The translations under genes were made by a program, and so were the position numbers. From positions 1 to 47,777 of the forward strand of contig JABFQZ010000007.1 in the NCBI GenBank assembly GCA_013141435.1: a DNA stretch of 47,777 nucleotides, read 5' to 3'. Shown piece by piece: positions 43,302-47,777 of the stretch (positions are counted from its first letter, which is position 1; every line of letters begins with the position of its first letter). Under the pieces are notes generated by a model. It had not been told where the DNA came from, ran no database searches, and was given only the letters and a program-made list of their open reading frames with translations. The stretch is from Ferruginibacter sp. (lineage in GTDB: Bacteria > Bacteroidota > Bacteroidia > Chitinophagales > Chitinophagaceae).

Positions 43302-45212
43302 TTAATTACTTAATGCAAATGCACTAGTATAATTAGATGAAACCTGAAAAAAAGTTGTACTACCACCCGTAGGTATTTGTGCTACAAATGTAATTGTATG
43401 AATACCAGAGCTTACATTGTGCAATAAATTTGCTATTGTTAAATTTTCAATTCTTCCGCTACCAATACTTTGGAAAATGCCTGTTGAAAAAACACCATCT
43501 ACATAAACTTGTATTACTCCTACAGCTGCACACCCTGCTCCTGAGCATGAACCTGCATTAAGTGAAAAAGTACCAGATATTAATAATTTTGCTCCTAAAG
43601 GATTGGTAACATTTACATTTAGAGTACCACAAGTAATTGTAGTATTTACGTTTGGTACTACAATATAAGAAGTATTACAATTGCTTGTGCTTGAGGCGCT
43701 AGTAAGTGTAGATAATCCGCTATAATTTGCAGCAGCACTGCCATTACTTGTAAGTACTTGCCCAACAGCACCTATATTTCCATTTACAGCTATAGCTCCA
43801 TTGCCATGTATACTTAAAATATTTGAAGCGGATTGATCTGAGAAGATATTAAATCGGCTATCTGTTGCAGTAGCACCTGTTAAAGTAGCAAGGGTCCAAC
43901 CTTGACCTACATTATTTTTAAACCCTATCCTGTTCCAAAAATTACTATTTTCATTTATCATCAAATGATTGGTTAAGCCTTTTAATTCCAATACACTTTC
44001 TGGTGCATTTGTACCTATACCTACATTGCCATTTTCCTTAATAATAAATCTGCCTCCTGCTGTGCCTGGTTTATCTACTACAAAATTGCCATAGCCTCCA
44101 AAACTTGCAATGGCATTGCCCGATGCCTCTGTAGTAGGGCCTTCTACCCTAAGCCCACCCGATGTTGGGTTAAAAGTGGCTATGGTTCTGTTGCCTGAAG
44201 AGCTAAAAATTTGTAAATTATTATTTACATCATTTCCCAAAAATGTATTCAAGGAGCTATTGTCATTATTGTTAAACCAAATACCTGCGCCGAGAGATGT
44301 GTTTTCGCTTCTTAAGCGCATGCGTTTGCTGAGGTCTAACAAAAAGCTGGGGTCCGTATTGCCAATGCCTATATTAGCAGTATTGTTATTATACATATTA
44401 TTCCCACTAACATTCCAAGCAGATGCGCTTGCTGGTAGGCTTTGCCAAGTAGCTAAACCTGTAAAGAGATCCGAAGTTAAATAATGCCCAGGAAATCCAC
44501 CTCCGTTTAACAAGAGCGAATCTAACTCTAATTTGCCAGTTATTTTTGCCCTGCCTCGTACTTCAATATCTTTTGCAAATTGTGTTTTATCTCTAAAAAT
44601 ACCTGAGCCTGCTACATCTAATTTAGCAAAAGGGCTTACAGCACCAATGCCTACTTTGCTGCTGTTGTCTACTACTGGTAAGTTGTCGTAATAGTCTGTA
44701 ATACATATATAAAAGGCTCCATTATCCACTACTGAAATTGGGTTGTTGAATATTCGTATGTACAATTCTGAAGCAGGTGTAAGGCCCGATAATTGGAGCC
44801 TTGGATTTATATTGCCCAAATAATCGTTGTTGCAACCTACTTCGGTATATGTGCCAGTATTGCATGGTCCAGTTTTTGAATAAGCTGCCATTACCAAATC
44901 GGTAGAACCTTCGGCAATTCTAATAACTAGCCTGCCACTTGTAGGTACAGAGCATCTTAACCAAATATCTCTAATATTTTGTGCATTGCTTGTAATACAA
45001 CTTGGGTTGGCAATACCACCAGTAAGTGTAGCATTGGTGTAGCTAATTATATTTTGAACTATTGGCACAGGAGTGCAATCTGCAAAAAGGGGATCTGCTG
45101 GTTTTACACTCCAAGCCCTTGCCTCGCAAGGGTTATCGGGTGTTGGATATATTTGTGCATTAGTAATTTTAGAAAATATAAAACAAATAAATATTAGAGA
45201 TATTTTTTTCAT
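43302..45212 (-). CDS. Large exported beta-repeat protein with VGIG-type (tail-fibre-like) motifs
   Basis: 636 aa. Signal peptide (MKKISLIFICFIFSKITNAQ). Residues about 25-185 form a Cys-containing beta-sandwich (SGRLVIRIAEGSTDLVMAAYS, YICITDYYDN) like those in Bacteroidota surface proteins. From about 190 come repeats built on VGIGAVSPFAKLDV, IGIGNTDPSFLLDLS and VGIGTNAPESVLELKG, a motif also seen in phage tail-fibre and similar beta-prism or trimeric stalk proteins. No T9SS C-terminal domain is obvious. It is 45 bases after the kelch protein and shares its motifs, so the two probably belong to one surface assembly. Precise function unknown. Confidence 0.78.
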   Translation of the reverse strand: MKKISLIFICFIFSKITNAQIYPTPDNPCEARAWSVKPADPLFADCTPVPIVQNIISYTNATLTGGIANPSCITSNAQNIRDIWLRCSVPTSGRLVIRIAEGSTDLVMAAYSKTGPCNTGTYTEVGCNNDYLGNINPRLQLSGLTPASELYIRIFNNPISVVDNGAFYICITDYYDNLPVVDNSSKVGIGAVSPFAKLDVAGSGIFRDKTQFAKDIEVRGRAKITGKLELDSLLLNGGGFPGHYLTSDLFTGLATWQSLPASASAWNVSGNNMYNNNTANIGIGNTDPSFLLDLSKRMRLRSENTSLGAGIWFNNNDNSSLNTFLGNDVNNNLQIFSSSGNRTIATFNPTSGGLRVEGPTTEASGNAIASFGGYGNFVVDKPGTAGGRFIIKENGNVGIGTNAPESVLELKGLTNHLMINENSNFWNRIGFKNNVGQGWTLATLTGATATDSRFNIFSDQSASNILSIHGNGAIAVNGNIGAVGQVLTSNGSAAANYSGLSTLTSASSTSNCNTSYIVVPNVNTTITCGTLNVNVTNPLGAKLLISGTFSLNAGSCSGAGCAAVGVIQVYVDGVFSTGIFQSIGSGRIENLTIANLLHNVSSGIHTITFVAQIPTGGSTTFFQVSSNYTSAFALSN

Positions 45213-45257
45213 TTTTTTAATGTTATAGTGTTTTTAATTTTTGCAAAATGTAAATAA

Positions 45258-47459
45258 CTATTCCTCATAAGTAATTAGTATTTTTATAGGCTTACTTAAA
45301 ATACTTGATGATCCTGATAGGCCAATGCCAGAATTTGAATTTATTACAACTATATAGTTTGAAGAAATTACAAAATTAAATTTATAACCATTAACATAAT
45401 CATAACCGTCAGAAATAAACTCATTTGCAAAACGTTCAACTAAAACAGAAACCGAAAGTATTTTAGAACCATCAAGCCCATGTGGAATGTTTGTATTACC
45501 CCCTTCTGTTGCAGCTGTAGTACCTGTTAGTTTTTTTACTTTTATTGCAGGAGCATCGGTGCCTAACTTTGTAAAACCATTTACCTCTAGTTTTGTGGTT
45601 GGTGTTGTGGTGCCTATACCCACATTGCCTGTTTTGTTTATTGTCATTCGATGTCCTAAAGTACCTACATCATTCGTCCAAAATGATAAACCACCACCGG
45701 TGTTATCAAATGTAGAGCCTATAAAAGCTACTCTTTTGTCGTTAAGCGTACTTCCTTTAGCAACTAAACTTATGCCTCCAATTGAACCAGCTTCAGTTGC
45801 ATCACTACTTAAAACTAATTGTGATTGTGAGTTTGATGTAGTAGCTGTAGACGAATTGTTAATTTCTAAAACCTTGTTATTACCTCCATGTCCATAGGCA
45901 TTACTTGATACAGCGGTTGTCCCTATACCTACGTTGCATGTATTATTATTGCTAATATCAATTCCGTCTACATTCCAATTACTAACAGATGTTGAAGCTG
46001 CCCAACTTGCATTACCACTGGCATCGCTGGTAAGTATTTTATTAGCTGCAGCACCATTGGTTAACTTAATTGTGTTAAACTTTGCAGTATCACCTCTAAC
46101 ATTACCAATTACTTCAAGTTTTTCAGTTGGCAGAGCTGCGCCAATACCCAAATTACCATTTACAATATTTACATTACCTACATTCGATTTTATTTCGTTG
46201 AGCACAGTTTTTGTCCAACTAGCATCAGATATATTGCTTTGGCTAAACGTAAATGGTATTGTATTATACGCAGCTACATTTGTAGGAAGGTTATTATACT
46301 CCCAAAAATCGTTTTTGAAACCAAAACCATCAAACCCTGTGCCTATATACCCCTTGCTACCAATGGCAAAACCTACAGCATCATATCTTGCAGTTCCCCC
46401 AAAATTTGCTTTTTGCACCCAAGTATTGGCACTGGGGTCGTATTCCAAAAAATCGTTTTTGAAACTAACTCCATCATACCCTGTGCCTATATACCCCTTG
46501 CTACCAATGGCAAAACCTACAGCACCTTGTCTTTCAGTTCCCCCAAAATTTGCTTTTTGTACCCAAGTGCCCAAAGAGCCAGTAGTGCCAGGGACATACT
46601 CCCAAAAATCGTTTTTGAAACCAAAACCATCATGCCCTGTGCCTATATACCCCTTGCTACCAAAGGCAAAACCTACAGCAGAATATCTTTCTGTTCCCCC
46701 AAAATTTGCTTTTTGCACCCAAGTATTGGCACTGGGGTCGTACTCCCAAAAATCGTTTTTGAAACCAAAACCATCATGCCCTGTGCCTATATACCCCTTG
46801 CTACCAAAGGCAAAACCTACAGCAGAATATCTTTCTGTTCCCCCAAAATTTGCTTTTTGTAGCCAGGTATTAGTATTTGGGTCGTACTCCCAAAAGTCAT
46901 TTTGTCGACCAATGGTACTGTTACCTGTACCAACATACCCTTTGGTGCCAATGCTTATTCCTACCGCATAACTTCTTGCTGCACCAGCAAAATTGGCTTT
47001 TTGCACCCAAGTATTGCTACTAGGGTTGTATTCCCAAAAATCGTTTTTGTAGCTATCGACATCTTGCCCTGTACCAATATACCCTTTGGTGCCAATGGTA
47101 AAGCCTACAGCACCATATCGTACTGCTCCGCCAAAATTTGCTTTTTGTATCCAATTGTTTGCAGGTATAGTGGCGGAGTCGGCTTGTTTTATGCCGCAGG
47201 TTTTTATCCAAATTGTACCATTGAATATTTCGGTACACATATCGTCGGTATTTATTATGGTAAGGCCTGTAGCTGGGCTTGCAATGGCATTGCGTTGGGT
47301 AGTACTCATACGAGGCAGCAATATTCCTTGGTTGGTACTACTTATATCCAATACAGCACTGGCATGGGGAGTGGTAGTGCCTATGCCTACATTTTGTGCT
47401 TGGGTGCTTGTGTATGCCAATAGGCTACTTAGTAAAATGGTAAAAAGTATTTGTTTCAT
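45258..47459 (-). CDS. Exported kelch-propeller protein with VGIGT-type repeats
   Basis: 733 aa. Signal peptide (to about 21, TSTQAQ). A first NVGIGTTTPHASAVLDISS block with GILLPRMSTTQRNAI follows, a head typical of this Bacteroidota family. Then six kelch repeats (about 102-390), each about 48 residues with the core WVQKANFGG, AVGF, GSKGYIGTG, KNDFWEY; they would close a six-bladed propeller. The C-terminal half has further VGIGT blocks (LGIGAALPTEKLEVIG, VGIGTTTPTTKLEVNG). Repeats 3 and 4 contain 119 identical bases. It starts 12 bases after the DUF4907 stop, so it is in one operon with it and with the next gene. Surface binding is likely; ligand unknown. Confidence 0.82.
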   Translation of the reverse strand: MKQILFTILLSSLLAYTSTQAQNVGIGTTTPHASAVLDISSTNQGILLPRMSTTQRNAIASPATGLTIINTDDMCTEIFNGTIWIKTCGIKQADSATIPANNWIQKANFGGAVRYGAVGFTIGTKGYIGTGQDVDSYKNDFWEYNPSSNTWVQKANFAGAARSYAVGISIGTKGYVGTGNSTIGRQNDFWEYDPNTNTWLQKANFGGTERYSAVGFAFGSKGYIGTGHDGFGFKNDFWEYDPSANTWVQKANFGGTERYSAVGFAFGSKGYIGTGHDGFGFKNDFWEYVPGTTGSLGTWVQKANFGGTERQGAVGFAIGSKGYIGTGYDGVSFKNDFLEYDPSANTWVQKANFGGTARYDAVGFAIGSKGYIGTGFDGFGFKNDFWEYNNLPTNVAAYNTIPFTFSQSNISDASWTKTVLNEIKSNVGNVNIVNGNLGIGAALPTEKLEVIGNVRGDTAKFNTIKLTNGAAANKILTSDASGNASWAASTSVSNWNVDGIDISNNNTCNVGIGTTAVSSNAYGHGGNNKVLEINNSSTATTSNSQSQLVLSSDATEAGSIGGISLVAKGSTLNDKRVAFIGSTFDNTGGGLSFWTNDVGTLGHRMTINKTGNVGIGTTTPTTKLEVNGFTKLGTDAPAIKVKKLTGTTAATEGGNTNIPHGLDGSKILSVSVLVERFANEFISDGYDYVNGYKFNFVISSNYIVVINSNSGIGLSGSSSILSKPIKILITYEE
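46290..47155 (-). repeat. Tandem 144-bp kelch-encoding repeats
   Basis: Six in-frame units with a 144-base period; one unit is 156 because of a four-residue insertion (GTTGSL region). The marker AAAATTTGCTTTTTG recurs at 46401, 46545, 46701, 46845 and 47133, with a variant at 46989. The 119 bases at 46597-46715 and 46741-46859 are identical. Confidence 0.9.
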
Positions 47460-47471
47460 TTTTGGGTGGTT

Positions 47472-47777
47472 TTATAATGCTTTAATATTTTTTAAATCGG
47501 TTATATTTATGGTGGGTGGCATTTCGCCTTGTTTTAATTTTTGTATTACTAGTTTGGCAGTATTGGCAGCGGAGGTAGTATCCGTAAAACCTTTATTGCC
47601 TGCTATAGCAGGTATGTTTTTTTGTTCTATATATAAATTGCCATTGGCGTATATGCTGTAGCCATAAGTAGCACTGTCAGCTTTTATTACAAAATATTTA
47701 AATTGGGTAGCTGCGGCTTGTTTAATATTTACTTTTTTTATGGCAGCTATTTCTTTGGTGGTTGGTTTTTTGGGTAG
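47472..47777 (-). CDS. DUF4907 protein, C-terminal part (start beyond right edge)
   Basis: The minus-strand frame is open for 101 codons from the right edge to a stop at 47472-47474. The product shows YGYSIYANGNLYIEQ, IPAIAGNKGF and KLKQGEMPPTINI, the DUF4907 signature. Only the extreme N-terminus, probably with a signal peptide, is missing. Function unknown; family members occur beside kelch-type proteins, as here. The stop is 12 bases before the kelch protein's ATG, which indicates co-transcription. Confidence 0.85.
   Translation of the reverse strand, partial: LPKKPTTKEIAAIKKVNIKQAAATQFKYFVIKADSATYGYSIYANGNLYIEQKNIPAIAGNKGFTDTTSAANTAKLVIQKLKQGEMPPTINITDLKNIKAL

Noticed and set aside
45934..46971. 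Long open frame (345 codons) on the plus strand opposite the kelch protein
   Set aside because: It exists because the minus-strand repeats avoid stops in that frame. Its translation merely repeats the period, has no family features, and the minus-strand protein has a signal peptide and clear kelch motifs.
46290..47155. Possible CRISPR-like array because of regular spacing
   Set aside because: The period is 144 bases, in frame, and encodes kelch repeats; there are no short repeats with unique spacers.

Overview
The window looks like a chromosomal segment of an AT-rich member of the Bacteroidota, most likely near the Chitinophagaceae. The evidence is a SusC/SusD/DUF1735 operon, type IX secretion (T9SS) proteins (PKD adhesins, a gliding-motility type B sorting domain, a PorE-like protein), many TonB-type and other outer-membrane barrels, and promoters of the Bacteroidota type (-7 box TAnnTTTG). 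An exact TAnnTTTG box lies close upstream of at least nine transcription units, and it fixes several start codons. Taxonomy is inferred from gene content only.

Layout. 1-9165 is mostly minus strand: the 5' part of a PKD-repeat surface protein (cut by the left edge), a DUF4105 membrane protein, guaB, dprA, a PorE-like OmpA protein, queE and folD. 9270-12163 (+) is a translationally coupled pair of predicted outer-membrane barrels, the second with a ComEA-like helix-hairpin-helix (HhH) region. 12423-18163 (+) is a SusC/SusD/DUF1735 operon ending in a clear terminator, followed by a DUF3467 gene. 18567-19307 is gene-free and holds a strong terminator nested in a longer inverted repeat. gyrA (-) follows, then a second gene-poor gap with a palindromic element.

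22533-29709: a saccharopine dehydrogenase-like gene, tRNA-Ala(GGC), a mitochondrial-type citrate synthase, a T9SS type B surface protein, kynA and a LOG-family gene. 29867-32694: cyanophycin synthetase and tRNA-Gln(TTG). 33042-37601 (+) is a compact sugar operon: a GH127-like glycosidase with an N-terminal beta-sandwich extension, a ribokinase and a GRP/DMT-type sugar permease. Then come an outer-membrane TonB-receptor-like barrel, a TolB-like propeller (-), a TPR lipoprotein and rpe (+). 43302-47777 (-) is a surface-protein operon: the C-terminal part of a DUF4907 protein (cut by the right edge), a kelch-propeller protein with near-identical DNA repeats, and a second protein carrying the same VGIGT-type repeats.

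No CRISPR array, intact insertion sequence, prophage, integron or recognisable defence island was seen. The least explained parts are the HhH/barrel pair, the extended GH127 operon, the kelch/VGIGT surface operon, and the two non-coding palindromic elements. All functional calls rest on motif and family recognition by eye; no database search was run.
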